A stretch of DNA of 64,000 nt from Polyangiaceae bacterium (GTDB taxonomy: Bacteria > Myxococcota_A > Polyangia > Polyangiales > Polyangiaceae), in assembly GCA_016712345.1 (NCBI GenBank), contig JADJRH010000001.1:3038001-3102000 (forward strand), given 5' to 3'. Numbering within the stretch: the first letter of the stretch is position 1; every line of letters starts with the position of its first letter. Under the pieces are notes generated by a model. That model worked only from the letters and a program-made list of their open reading frames with translations. It was not told where the DNA came from and made no database searches. Made by a program: the position numbers and the translations under genes. Positions 1-9,009 of this stretch are shown here, one piece after another.

Positions 1-5
1 TTTTA

Positions 6-953
6 ATGACGGGTGAAGTGCAAGTCGGCGCGTACGTTCGCGAAGGCCAATTCATTTACCTTGATAAAGAGGTGATGCGCGACGGCTTTCAAGTGATATC
101 GAAGTTTACCGGATATCTATTCATTGGATCGCCGTTTGTCGGGCTTGGGCTTGCGCTTATCGGTGCGCTGGTAACATACGGCGGCGTGGCCGCAAAAAGA
201 GCCATTTGGCCCTCGGACGGAAAGCGCGAGCCATATCGATTGCCAAACAATGCGCCGGCGTGGATTCAAGCGACAGAACGCACGGCCGGGCGATACGTTC
301 CACCCGAAGATTCTACCCCTCAACAGCGAACGCGGTTTCATTACGTTCGCATTAAGTTATTAACCGATCCCATTGCGCAAATGGTTGCTGAATATGCCCG
401 CGGTATCAAGGGTGGATTGGGTGAACTTTGCGATATTGGAACGGGTGCAGGTCAATTGCCCATTTTATTGCACGAGCTTGGTTTGGCGGGCAATGTGCAC
501 GGTGTTGATTGGGATGACGCAAAAATCAACGATGCCAATGCGGCGGCCCGCGGGCGCGATAACGACCCTCCGCCGATAACCGCCGACTTTTTTAAGGGCG
601 ACGCACGCGACGCAACGTTGCCGCCGTCGGACACCGTTTTATTGATTGATCTATTGCATTATTTTAAGCCCGAAGAGCAGGAGCAAATCCTTAGAAACGC
701 GGCAGGCGCGGTGAGGCCGGGTGGGCGCATATTAATTCGAGAAGCGGACACAGAGCGCGGGTTTCGAAGTTTTATGACCCTCGCCGAAGAGCGGTTTTTT
801 ACCCTTGTTCGTTTTAATCGCGGCGAACGTGTACACTTTCTGCCGGCCAAAACCCGCACCAAAATTCTCGAAGAAATGGGTTTTACCTGTGAAGTGCGGC
901 CGGCGTGGGGCAAAACCCCATTTTCAAACGTGCTCATCTTGGGCACGCGTTAA
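6..953 (+). CDS. Class I SAM-dependent methyltransferase with N-terminal membrane segment (start uncertain)
   Basis: Predicted methyltransferase of unknown substrate. Residues about 142-151 (CDIGTGAGQL) are the glycine-rich SAM-binding motif I. An acidic residue follows at the end of strand 2 (GVDWDD), and the post-motif stretch VRPGGRILIRE is typical of class I enzymes. Residues about 36-58 form one hydrophobic segment, so the protein is probably membrane-anchored. The frame is still open at the left edge of the window (TTA at 3-5), so the ATG at 6 may be internal and the true protein longer. The 3' end overlaps the stop of the convergent small zinc-finger gene by 4 bp. The methyltransferase assignment is firm; the substrate is unknown. 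Confidence 0.75.
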   Translation: MTGEVQVGAYVREGQFIYLDKEVMRDGFQVISKFTGYLFIGSPFVGLGLALIGALVTYGGVAAKRAIWPSDGKREPYRLPNNAPAWIQATERTAGRYVPPEDSTPQQRTRFHYVRIKLLTDPIAQMVAEYARGIKGGLGELCDIGTGAGQLPILLHELGLAGNVHGVDWDDAKINDANAAARGRDNDPPPITADFFKGDARDATLPPSDTVLLIDLLHYFKPEEQEQILRNAAGAVRPGGRILIREADTERGFRSFMTLAEERFFTLVRFNRGERVHFLPAKTRTKILEEMGFTCEVRPAWGKTPFSNVLILGTR

Positions 954-1192
954 TGGCCTTTGCCTTGGCATTGACCACATACGGCAGTGCCACCCGAGCA
1001 TAGTGTACACGTGAAATGCCCTGTTTCGCAAAGACAGGGGACACTGTTCATTTCACCGTTTTGTTTAATGACGCGGGTGCCGGTGCCATTGCAGATATCG
1101 CATACGATGCGGCCGAGCCCACCACATTGATCGCACGAGACTTTGCCGGAACCATTGCAAACCGGACAAACAGCTCCGCGGTAAATGCTCAT
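950..1192 (-). CDS. Small DnaJ-type zinc-finger protein (80 aa)
   Basis: An 80-residue protein made almost entirely of CxxC knuckles: CPVCNGSG, CDQCGGLG, CDICNGTG, then CLC, CTLC and CGQC. This is the CxxCxGxG pattern of the DnaJ/Hsp40 cysteine-rich domain, but without a J domain. Such stand-alone proteins are thought to bind zinc and may assist folding or redox chemistry; no substrate can be named. I chose the ATG at 1192 because the longer open frame upstream overlaps the neighbouring lipoprotein gene and looks non-coding. It lies 34 bp downstream of that lipoprotein on the same strand, so the two may be co-transcribed. Confidence 0.7.
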   Translation of the reverse strand: MSIYRGAVCPVCNGSGKVSCDQCGGLGRIVCDICNGTGTRVIKQNGEMNSVPCLCETGHFTCTLCSGGTAVCGQCQGKGH

Positions 1193-1226
1193 TGTTTCTT
1201 TTGTGGTTGGTGGTGTGTTGCTTTGC

Positions 1227-1649
1227 TCAGGGTGGAGTAATGAGAGCGGCGGCCAGGTCTTTGGCGCCTTTTGCGTCCACTTTGGGGTGAAACTTGGCGT
1301 CAACTTCAAGCACTTTGAGCCGCTCGCCGCCGTTTGCAAGTTGGCCAGCCACGCGGCCGTGTTCACCGGCAATAAAAGAATCAATCGACATGTCAAAAGG
1401 CACAATGGCCACGTCGGCTTCACCCCGGCTTGCGAGCAATACCGCCTGCGGTCCGTCGACCAATAAAATGCGAACGCTGCGCCCGGTTTTTTTTTCAAAC
1501 ACTTTGGCGCGCGCATCCACCGCTCGGTTATGAACAGTGCCTGTTCCGTCGGCCAAAATGAGAGATCGAGGCTTGTCGGACCCACAACCCAAGAGTGACC
1601 AAACCGAAAGAGCTGCGGCGGAACTGATTAAAAAAGTGCGACGCTTCAT
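1227..1649 (-). CDS. Half-size periplasmic-binding-protein-like lipoprotein
   Basis: A 140-residue exported protein. It begins MKRRTFLISSAAALSVWSLL with a lipobox ending at Cys22 (SLLGC); the paired arginines could also suit Tat export. The remainder resembles the first lobe of tungstate/phosphate-type ABC binding proteins: a DGTGTVHNRA stretch where TupA-like proteins have a Ser/Thr-rich ligand loop, then FEKKTGRSVRILLVDG and RGEADVAIVPF. Typical family members are about 260-280 residues with two lobes; here the second lobe is missing and no transporter genes lie nearby. It may be a sensor, a substrate chaperone or a remnant. Export is well supported; ligand binding is inference. Confidence 0.6.
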   Translation of the reverse strand: MKRRTFLISSAAALSVWSLLGCGSDKPRSLILADGTGTVHNRAVDARAKVFEKKTGRSVRILLVDGPQAVLLASRGEADVAIVPFDMSIDSFIAGEHGRVAGQLANGGERLKVLEVDAKFHPKVDAKGAKDLAAALITPP

Positions 1650-1687
1650 TAGAAGACCAATGGTTTTGAATGGTGCGTAAGAGTAGA

Positions 1688-3070
1688 CTACTGACGCGCC
1701 ACTCGGTACTTTTTGAGGAGTTCTGTTTGGCGACTCACCAGGGGCACTTTTTTGCCCCGGATAAACAGCGTGGTGACCTTTGTTGAGAGTTCCAACGGAT
1801 CACCCGACCAAATGACCAGATTGGCCCATTTCCCATCTTTGAGAGTGCCATATTTTTCGCCCATCCCAAACGCTTCTGCCGGCGTTTTTGTAATGGATGT
1901 GATGGCCGCTGAATGGGGCAGTCCGGCGCGGACAGCGTTGCCGGCCAATTGGCGCAGTTTGCGCGAATTATGGGTTTCACCGGTGCTGATAATGACTGGC
2001 ACTCCGGCTTCGTGCAATAACGCGGCGTTGTTATCGCGCGTGCCCAACGTATCGAATGAGTCGGGCCCGGGTTGTATAGGATTAACGATCACAGGCACCT
2101 TGGCTTTGGCGAGGGTGGTTCGCACTTTCCAGGCTTCAGCCCCGCCCGCAATAATGGGGGTGAGATTAAACTCCTGTGCCACCGAAAGCGCCGAAAGAAT
2201 AGTGGATGCTTTATCGGCATGAAACACAACAGGCACTTTGGGTTGCGTCTTTTTGGCACCCGCTCCGCTCGCACCAAAAGTGAGACTCAATGTTTCGAGA
2301 TCGAGCCTACCCGCTGAAAATGGGCGCGATTGATTGCGTTCCCAAGCACTTTTATTCTTTTGAAAAAACCGGGCATCGTCAAATGCCTCGCGCACCGCTC
2401 GAACAATGGCACCGCGACTGCCACCCTGCGGATCGGACCCGGCGCTGAGGTACACATGAACGGCGAGCGACGTATTTGTGAGCGCATCGGAAGCGCCTTT
2501 TCCAGTGAGATCTGCCCATGCCGAAAGGCCCGCAATCACCCCGCCGGAGGGTACAACACCCACCGATGTAATGCCTCCAAGGCGTGTTACCGCAATGACG
2601 GTTGACTCTGGATTAAATGCATCCACGGCTCGATAAGCGGCGCGAATGCGATCGTCCCCTTTGGAGTCGCTCTCGTCGTTTGCCGATTTTTCAAGGTCGA
2701 TCTCCGCAAGACCAACGTGGGTAATGGCGTCCACAAATCCGGGAGTGACAACCGCACCTTTGGCTTGAATAACTTCAGCCCCGGCGGGAACGGCAATGTC
2801 TTTGCCAACCGCTTTTATTTTGTCGTCAATGACAATGACTGTGCCATTTTCAATGGGATCGCCCTCGCCTGAATAGATTTTGGCGCCGACAACCGCAATT
2901 GTTTTTTGGGTAACCGGAGTATTGGTACTTTGAACCGCAATTGGTTTATTATTCGCCGGTTGACCCACTTGGGCTTGTGTATTGCCAACGGCGAACGTCA
3001 TTGCGGCCGCCACCGCGAAGCAGCGCATAGGAGCCTTATTGCCGTGCCGCACCCACCTTGTTTGGCTCAT
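1688..3070 (-). CDS. Secreted amidohydrolase-family protein, probably catalytically inactive
   Basis: A 460-residue member of the metal-dependent amidohydrolase superfamily with an N-terminal signal peptide (hydrophobic stretch ending near TQAQ). The strand-1 motif normally reads DxHxH, but here it is PGFVDAITHVGL, so the first metal-binding histidine is Ile. The strand-8 Asp region reads ISTGETH instead of the usual TD/SD. A His is kept in VVFHADKAS. The fold is therefore likely intact but the metal centre is damaged, suggesting a structural or regulatory partner. Its start overlaps the stop of the preceding amidohydrolase by 4 bp (ATGA), so translation is probably coupled. ATG at 3028 is an alternative start closer to the signal peptide. 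Confidence 0.75.
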   Translation of the reverse strand: MSQTRWVRHGNKAPMRCFAVAAAMTFAVGNTQAQVGQPANNKPIAVQSTNTPVTQKTIAVVGAKIYSGEGDPIENGTVIVIDDKIKAVGKDIAVPAGAEVIQAKGAVVTPGFVDAITHVGLAEIDLEKSANDESDSKGDDRIRAAYRAVDAFNPESTVIAVTRLGGITSVGVVPSGGVIAGLSAWADLTGKGASDALTNTSLAVHVYLSAGSDPQGGSRGAIVRAVREAFDDARFFQKNKSAWERNQSRPFSAGRLDLETLSLTFGASGAGAKKTQPKVPVVFHADKASTILSALSVAQEFNLTPIIAGGAEAWKVRTTLAKAKVPVIVNPIQPGPDSFDTLGTRDNNAALLHEAGVPVIISTGETHNSRKLRQLAGNAVRAGLPHSAAITSITKTPAEAFGMGEKYGTLKDGKWANLVIWSGDPLELSTKVTTLFIRGKKVPLVSRQTELLKKYRVARQ

Positions 3071-4683
3071 TGCTTTTGCCCCCGTTGCGGAGTTTCAACC
3101 GCGTCGATTTCGCCGTTTTCCTGGCCCACTTCAAAGTCACTCCAGGGTGGTTTGGCCACCGTTTTATCGTGAACCAATACGCCGTCTACCCACACCTTTT
3201 CTGCTGATGCGTACACACTGAAAGGGTTTTTATCCCAAAGCACAACGTCCGCGTCTTTGCCCACTTCAAGCGTGCCTGTTTTTGAATCAACGCCGAGCGC
3301 CCACGCGGGTTGAACGGTGATCCATCGAATAGCGTCGTCTTCGGTGATTGAAACGCCCGCGGCAATACCCGCGGCGAGCGCTTTTGCGGCTTCTTGATTG
3401 AGGCGCTGAATACCCTCTGAAGAGTCTGAATGAATGATTGCGCGCGCCCCCGCCTCGTGTACGAGCGCCGCGTTTTCAGGGATGCCATCGTAGCTTTCGA
3501 GCTTAAAACCCCACCAGTCGGCCCAGGTTGAAACTCCAATGCCGCCGCGTGACGCCAATTCATTGCGAATTTTATAAGCCTCAAGGGCGTGGTGAAAGCT
3601 CTTTACTCTAAAGCCCATTTCATCGGAAAGGGCGAGCATATTGAGCATGTCGTCGGCGCGATAACAATGTACATGAACAAGCACTTTGCCGTGCATTGCT
3701 GCAATCAACGTTTCAAGACCCGGATCGCGCGGGGGCTTTTCAATAGGATCGCTCGATTCAGGCTCGTCGAGAGGCTTTTCCCACTCTTTGGCCCATTGCT
3801 CACAACTCTCGGGGGGAACCGAAGAGTTGCAAAGATTTTTTTGACGCTCGCGGTGGGCACGTTTCGCTTCAAAGTCTTGGCGTTTTTTCCCCTCTTTTTG
3901 AAGGCGCCTTGTTTCGTTTTCAGCCCATTTTTCCCATTCACGCTCCAGTTTTTTGGCCGATAAAAAAGCATTTCGTTGGAGGGCGAGATTGCCCATGCGG
4001 GTCATTGGGGCTTGTTTCTTTTCTCCATAAACGCGTTTTGGATTTTCACCGCAGGCCATTTTTAATCCGTCGGGCGCATCGCGAAAATGCATTGCGCGCG
4101 ACGATAATCCTGGGCGAAGTTTAACAGTCACGGCGCGCCCTCCAATAAGATTGCCTGAACCGGGCAATACCTGCATGGCGGTGACTCCCCCCGCAACCGC
4201 TCGTTCAATGCCGGGGTCTTGAGGCCAAAATGCGTCGGCGGCCTGCGCATGTGCTGTTACCGGCGCCACCATTTCATTCACGTCTTGGTGCGCCGCGGCT
4301 CCCGGCATTGGGTACACACCGAGATGACTGTGAGTGTCAATTAAGCCGGGCGTGACGTATTTTCCGGTGGCGTCAATCACCACCGCTCCGGCGGGCGCGG
4401 GCACATCGCCGTCAAGCACGGCGGCGATTTTTCCTTTATCCAATACCAGCGTACCGCGGGTGATGCGCCGCCCCGTGGCGAGCAATAATGTCCCATTGCG
4501 GATAACAACCAATGGACCGAGGGGAACCGGCAATTCAAGCCCTTGTGCAATGCTCGGGCGGTCCCACGGGGGCGGTGGCAACACCGGCGTTGGCTGCGGC
4601 ATTTGCGGCGTTTGAATAGGCGGAGGCGTGGAAGCACAAGCGGTGAACAATGCGCCGATTGCCAAAAGGAGCGTTCTTTTCAT
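3067..4683 (-). CDS. Amidohydrolase-family lipoprotein (active-site residues present)
   Basis: About 538 residues. The N-terminus MKRTLLLAIGALFTACAS is a lipoprotein signal with Cys as anchor. Unlike its downstream partner, it keeps the DTHSH metal motif (PGLIDTHSHLG), further histidines in VLVHVHCY and SFHHALEAYK, and a strand-8 IIHSDSSEG aspartate, so it can be an active imidazolonepropionase/peptidase-like hydrolase. Roughly residues 225-305 are a charged Lys/Glu/Arg-rich insertion between barrel elements that common family members lack. I chose ATG 4683 over an upstream TTG because it begins the signal peptide directly and has AAAAAGG just upstream. Substrate unknown; cell-envelope location inferred from the lipobox. 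Confidence 0.8.
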   Translation of the reverse strand: MKRTLLLAIGALFTACASTPPPIQTPQMPQPTPVLPPPPWDRPSIAQGLELPVPLGPLVVIRNGTLLLATGRRITRGTLVLDKGKIAAVLDGDVPAPAGAVVIDATGKYVTPGLIDTHSHLGVYPMPGAAAHQDVNEMVAPVTAHAQAADAFWPQDPGIERAVAGGVTAMQVLPGSGNLIGGRAVTVKLRPGLSSRAMHFRDAPDGLKMACGENPKRVYGEKKQAPMTRMGNLALQRNAFLSAKKLEREWEKWAENETRRLQKEGKKRQDFEAKRAHRERQKNLCNSSVPPESCEQWAKEWEKPLDEPESSDPIEKPPRDPGLETLIAAMHGKVLVHVHCYRADDMLNMLALSDEMGFRVKSFHHALEAYKIRNELASRGGIGVSTWADWWGFKLESYDGIPENAALVHEAGARAIIHSDSSEGIQRLNQEAAKALAAGIAAGVSITEDDAIRWITVQPAWALGVDSKTGTLEVGKDADVVLWDKNPFSVYASAEKVWVDGVLVHDKTVAKPPWSDFEVGQENGEIDAVETPQRGQKQ

Positions 4684-4700
4684 TGCCTTTTTCTGCAAAA

Positions 4701-6215
4701 CTAAACCTTCGGGTTTTGTGCTGACAGAGCGCGTATCAAGTCGGGCTTAACCACTTTGCCGAGAGCATTTTTGGGGAGGTTCTCAAGCAATACAACTTGT
4801 CGGGGCACTTTGTAGGGCGCAATTAGTTCTTTTGCCCATTGGCGAACAGCGTCAATGGTGAGTTCATTTTCGCGGCCGACAAAAGGCACAATGGCGGCCA
4901 CCACGCGCTCGCCCCATGTGTCGTCTGGCAATCCAATCACTGCCACTTCACGCACAGCGGGGTGTTCGCGCAGCGTTTCTTCTATTTCCAATGCGGAGAG
5001 TTTATAGCCTCCGCTTTTGAGAATATCGACGCTTGTTCTGCCAAGCAGGCGAACCCAGCCTTTTTCGTCGCGTTCCGCTCGATCGCCCGTTAAGAACCAT
5101 CCGTCTCGAAAAGCCGATTCTGTGGCGTCGGGCCTGTCCCAATACCCCTTGAAGATGCTCGGCCCGCGAACAACAAGTTCTCCCTGGCCAATGGAAACAT
5201 CGGAGCCGTCTTCGTGGATAATGCGAATTTCAACGGTGGGCGGTGGAAGGCCCACCCATCCGGGACGGCGCTCGTTGCGTTCAAGCGGATTTGTGAGCCC
5301 AACGCCGATTTCGGTCATTCCAAAACGCTCTAGTGGAATACAGCCAGTGATTAAACGCCACCGTTCAGCGAGGCGAACGGGTAAAGCGGCCGAGCCACTT
5401 GTTGCCAATCGAAGCTGCGCGGCATTTTTCTGCCAGGTTTCGGCCTGTTTTGGACTGGCTGAATCGAGCGTTTCAAAGAGCTTTTGATACATTGTTGGAA
5501 CGGCCATCCAAACCGTTGCATTGGCCATTTCATCCCAAATGCGATGTGCATCAAACTTGGGCAATAAACGTGAATGGGCGCCCGCCAGGACCGATGTGAA
5601 AAGCGATATGCCGAGCCCGTGCAAATGGTGAAGCGGCAATGCGTGAAGCAATGTATCGCTCGGCGAAAAGGCCCAAACCTTTTGCAATAGCTCCGCCTGA
5701 ATGGCCACATTTGAGTGGGTGATCATCGCTCCTTTGGGCTTGCCGGTGGTGCCGCTTGTGTACAGGAGCAATGCTGTTGAATGAGCGTCAAACTCTGGCG
5801 GAACATGGGGCAACGGGGCCGGAGCAACATTTTCTGTAATGTGTTCAAGCCGCAATGAAATGCGCCCGTGAGTCATTAAAGCTGCGCGATCTGTCTCACT
5901 TTGAGCAAAAATAACGGCTTTGGCCCCGGCGTTGTTTGCAAACCATAAAAGCTCCACCGGGGGGTACGAAGGCGCGAGTGGAACAGCAACGGCGCCGGCG
6001 ATCACAATTCCGAGAAAGGTTTCTACCCAGTGAACCGACGAAGGCCCGAGTAGCACAACGCGATCACCTGATTGAATACCGTGGCTGTGAAGAGTGTTGG
6101 CTACTGCGTTTGCACGCTCCAAAAGAACCGCAAAAGAAACGGTTTGTGAATCATCTGAAAGCGCTGTTTGCGGGGAGTAGAGCGACCACAATCGCAAGAG
6201 AAGCGGTGACGACAT
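4701..6215 (-). CDS. Acyl-CoA synthetase, malonyl-CoA synthetase (MatB/ACSF3)-like
   Basis: A 504-residue ANL-superfamily ligase that activates a carboxylic acid with ATP and transfers it to CoA. Motifs visible: the phosphate-binding loop LLYTSGTTGKPKGAMITH, the A5 motif ERFGMTEIGVGL, the A7/A8 region FLTGDRAERDEKGWVRLLGR, and a C-terminal A10 lysine (NALGKVVK). The length and the T-E-I-G followed by NPLE..RRPGWVG pattern match malonyl/methylmalonyl-CoA synthetases better than long-chain enzymes, but specificity cannot be fixed from sequence alone. It precedes the amidohydrolase pair on the same strand with only 17 bp between genes. Confidence 0.8.
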   Translation of the reverse strand: MSSPLLLRLWSLYSPQTALSDDSQTVSFAVLLERANAVANTLHSHGIQSGDRVVLLGPSSVHWVETFLGIVIAGAVAVPLAPSYPPVELLWFANNAGAKAVIFAQSETDRAALMTHGRISLRLEHITENVAPAPLPHVPPEFDAHSTALLLYTSGTTGKPKGAMITHSNVAIQAELLQKVWAFSPSDTLLHALPLHHLHGLGISLFTSVLAGAHSRLLPKFDAHRIWDEMANATVWMAVPTMYQKLFETLDSASPKQAETWQKNAAQLRLATSGSAALPVRLAERWRLITGCIPLERFGMTEIGVGLTNPLERNERRPGWVGLPPPTVEIRIIHEDGSDVSIGQGELVVRGPSIFKGYWDRPDATESAFRDGWFLTGDRAERDEKGWVRLLGRTSVDILKSGGYKLSALEIEETLREHPAVREVAVIGLPDDTWGERVVAAIVPFVGRENELTIDAVRQWAKELIAPYKVPRQVVLLENLPKNALGKVVKPDLIRALSAQNPKV

Positions 6216-6268
6216 GGGTTATTCGACATGCCACGTCGGCGGGCGGGGGAGAAGGGAGCGTTGTTTAT

Positions 6269-7324
6269 TTATTCAGGTCCGAGACCATTCCAAAATTCTT
6301 GGAGGTCGGCCGGCAGGTTGGCCCGAATTGTCAGGCGTTCACCGGTGATGGGGTGGTTGAGCCCCAATTGTTCGGCATGTAACGCGTGACGCGGCAATTC
6401 AAGCAACGCGTGATCTTCAGGGGTGAGCTGATCATCAACGCCTCTTGCAAATAGGTTATCGTCGGGGCCGTAAAGTTTATCACCGACAATGGGCAGGTTG
6501 ATTGACGCTAAATGAAGGCGAATTTGATGTTGCCGGCCGGTGAGCAGATTGCAGCGAATCATTGAATACGGGCGACCTGTTTTGATATCGCGGCGAATCC
6601 CGACAAGTTCACACTCCGTGGCTGCTGTTAATCCTTTTCCCGGCTCCGCGATGTGCATTTTCACTTTGTATTTGGCGTCGGGGTCGAGCGTCATTGGTTT
6701 ATCAATTAAGAAGCGTTGCGCGGTGGCTTGTCCCCAACAAATAGCAATGTATTGCTTTGATACGGAATGGCGCGATTCAAACTGGACTTTAACGTTTCTG
6801 TCCGCCTCGGGCGTTCGCGACAAAAGAAGCACTCCGCTTGTTTCGCGATCCAGCCTGTGCGCAGGGAAAATGCGTTCGCCGGGGCGGCGCGCTTCAAGCC
6901 TTTTGACAACGGTGGATGCGTAATAACGCGCTGTGGGATGCACCACAATTCCAGCCGGTTTTCCAACCGCTGTGAGGTAATCGTCCTCGTAGAGAATGGG
7001 CATGTCGGTGGGTTCGGCGGCCTCATCCCACGGGGGACGCCATAACAGAATGGCTTGTTCAGCTTGAACGCGGTCATTGGCTTTGAGAGGCCGAGCGTCG
7101 GGTGAAAACGCACCGCGCTTGAGGATTGCTTGTGTACGCGTGCGGCTCGTGCGCCGGAGTTGCGATTGAACAAACCTGTCGAGGCGCATGCCGGCGCACT
7201 CGGGAGGAACGCGCATCACGCTCACAACCGATCCTTCGGGCACACCCGCGGGCCGAACGATGGTGGTGCCGCGGCCAAACGGGCCTTCGGTACCCGAAAG
7301 TTCGCGCGCGCTGATGCGAGTCAT
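6269..7324 (-). CDS. RluA-family RNA pseudouridine synthase
   Basis: A 351-residue enzyme that isomerises uridine to pseudouridine in rRNA or tRNA. An S4-like RNA-binding segment (MRLDRFVQSQLRR, about residues 46-58) precedes the catalytic domain. The catalytic motif HRLDRETSG carries the invariant Asp, preceded by VGKPAGIVVHPT, and a C-terminal TGRQHQIRLHLA motif is typical of RluA/C/D enzymes. The target position is not predictable. It is first in a leftward run of genes and is divergent from glgA, with about 50 bp between starts. Confidence 0.9.
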   Translation of the reverse strand: MTRISARELSGTEGPFGRGTTIVRPAGVPEGSVVSVMRVPPECAGMRLDRFVQSQLRRTSRTRTQAILKRGAFSPDARPLKANDRVQAEQAILLWRPPWDEAAEPTDMPILYEDDYLTAVGKPAGIVVHPTARYYASTVVKRLEARRPGERIFPAHRLDRETSGVLLLSRTPEADRNVKVQFESRHSVSKQYIAICWGQATAQRFLIDKPMTLDPDAKYKVKMHIAEPGKGLTAATECELVGIRRDIKTGRPYSMIRCNLLTGRQHQIRLHLASINLPIVGDKLYGPDDNLFARGVDDQLTPEDHALLELPRHALHAEQLGLNHPITGERLTIRANLPADLQEFWNGLGPE

Positions 7325-7376
7325 GCGGGGGACACAGTAGCCCTAGGGCGGCAGCTCTGCTATGCGCGCGAACCGC

Positions 7377-8846
7377 ATGGATATCCTTTTCGTCGCGTCC
7401 GAGCTGTCACCCACGGCGAAAACGGCCGGACCTTCTGATGTGGTGACGCAGCTGTCAAAAGCGCTGCGATTGCTCGGCCACAAGGTGACCATTTGTCTGC
7501 CGCGACTGCCGGCTATTGAGCAAAGCGGCATTTTGGTGGCGAGAAGGCTCACGCCTCTGGTGTTGCGCGATGTGGACGGCGCGCCCGGCGGCAAAGTGGA
7601 AGTGACCATTTTCGATGGGCGGCTCAACTCCGGTGTGGAGCTGTTGCTGCTTGAATTTCCGGGGTTGGTGAACACCACGCGTCCGGCTGAAAGCGCCGGG
7701 CTTGATGAGCCTCGCGCCGCCGCGCTTTTCTCGCGCGCAGTGGTTGAAGTGATCCGTCAGCGAGCGGAAGCGTCGCTGCCTTTTGAAGTGGTGCACGTTC
7801 ACGATTGGGCCGGCGCGATGGTGCCGTATCTCCTAAGGCGTGCGCCTGAACCGCTGCTCGCAAAAATGCCGGCGGTTTTGTCCATTCACGATCTGTCGAA
7901 CCAGCGCCTTTTTCCGCGAACCGTTCTGCGCCCTCTCGGTTTAACGGATGATCATTTCACCCCTGAAAAAGTGGAGTTTTACGGACACGCTTCGTTTTTG
8001 AAAGCCGGCGTGATCGCTGCAAACGCCCTCACGACTGTGTCGCCCACGTACGCTGCAGAAATGCTCACTCCCGAAGGGGGCGAACGTTACGAAGGGTTGC
8101 TGCGCACGCGTGAAAGCAGGCTCACCGGCATTGTGAACGGCATTGATTACGCGGTGTACAATCCAATGACCGACCCGGCGATCATCGCGCGCTACGACGC
8201 AGATGACTCGGGAAATAAAGGCCGCTGCAAGAGTGCTGTGGTCCGCGAGCTGGGGCTGGATGTATCGCTTGATCGGCCGCTCTTGTTTTTCGCGGGACCG
8301 ATGACGACGAGCGCCGGGGCCGACCTTCTCGCTTCGACGTTGCCCAAGATCCTTCGTTCGGACGCTGCGATCGTGATGGTGGGTCGAGGGGATGCCGACA
8401 GCACGGCGAAGATCTCGGCGGCGATCGAAAAACATCAAGATCGCGCGGCGCTGATCACATCGGCGAACGATGCGCTTGTGCACCGGCTCTACGCGGGCGC
8501 CGATTTCGTGGTGGTTCCTGCGCGGCGTGAACCGTGTGGTTTCGCGCAGCTGATCGGTCAACGCTACGGTGCCATTCCGATCGCGCGGCGCACGGGCGGT
8601 CTTGCGGATACGATTGTGGACTGCGACGAAGCGCTTGAAACGGGAACAGGCTTTCTGTTCGACAAATTCAACGCTCAGTCGCTTCTCGCCGCAGTGCAGC
8701 GAGCGCTGGCCGCCGCCGTGTCGCCGCGATTTCACGCGCTGCGGAGGCGCGTGATGAGGCTGGATCTGGGCTGGGATCGGCCTGCGCGCCGCTATGTTCA
8801 AGTGTACCGGGCGGCGGTTGCCGACGCGATCGCTCCGAGCACATAA
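7377..8846 (+). CDS. glgA: Glycogen/starch synthase (GT5)
   Basis: About 489 residues, the usual length for bacterial glycogen synthase, which transfers glucose from ADP-glucose to a growing alpha-1,4-glucan. Seen: N-terminal MDILFVASELSP, a long Rossmann-type first half with HDLSNQRLFPR and VNGIDYAVYNP, and the GT-B C-terminal donor site REPCGFAQLIGQRYGAIPI followed by RRTGGLADTI. The N-terminal substrate loop, normally K-x-G-G-L, reads KTAGPSDV, a non-standard variant. I chose ATG 7377 because it begins the first strand; an ATG 15 bases upstream is possible. No other glycogen genes are adjacent. Confidence 0.85.
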   Translation: MDILFVASELSPTAKTAGPSDVVTQLSKALRLLGHKVTICLPRLPAIEQSGILVARRLTPLVLRDVDGAPGGKVEVTIFDGRLNSGVELLLLEFPGLVNTTRPAESAGLDEPRAAALFSRAVVEVIRQRAEASLPFEVVHVHDWAGAMVPYLLRRAPEPLLAKMPAVLSIHDLSNQRLFPRTVLRPLGLTDDHFTPEKVEFYGHASFLKAGVIAANALTTVSPTYAAEMLTPEGGERYEGLLRTRESRLTGIVNGIDYAVYNPMTDPAIIARYDADDSGNKGRCKSAVVRELGLDVSLDRPLLFFAGPMTTSAGADLLASTLPKILRSDAAIVMVGRGDADSTAKISAAIEKHQDRAALITSANDALVHRLYAGADFVVVPARREPCGFAQLIGQRYGAIPIARRTGGLADTIVDCDEALETGTGFLFDKFNAQSLLAAVQRALAAAVSPRFHALRRRVMRLDLGWDRPARRYVQVYRAAVADAIAPST

Positions 8847-9009
8847 GGCGGCATTGCACTCCGCTGATTGAAGCTCCGAAATCACCGGAGAGTGGTCTAT
8901 TCTGCGAAGCGGCTGATGTTCTTCGCTGCGCCGACCCCGCGTGGGGTTTGAGCGCAACGAGAAACGTGGCCCCTAAAGTTGCTGCTGTTTCTCGGCTCGG
9001 GAGCTTGTC

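Noticed and set aside
7941..8957. Minus-strand frame of about 338 codons opposite glgA
   Set aside because: Arg/His-rich shadow of GC-rich coding DNA; the plus strand is a clear glycogen synthase.
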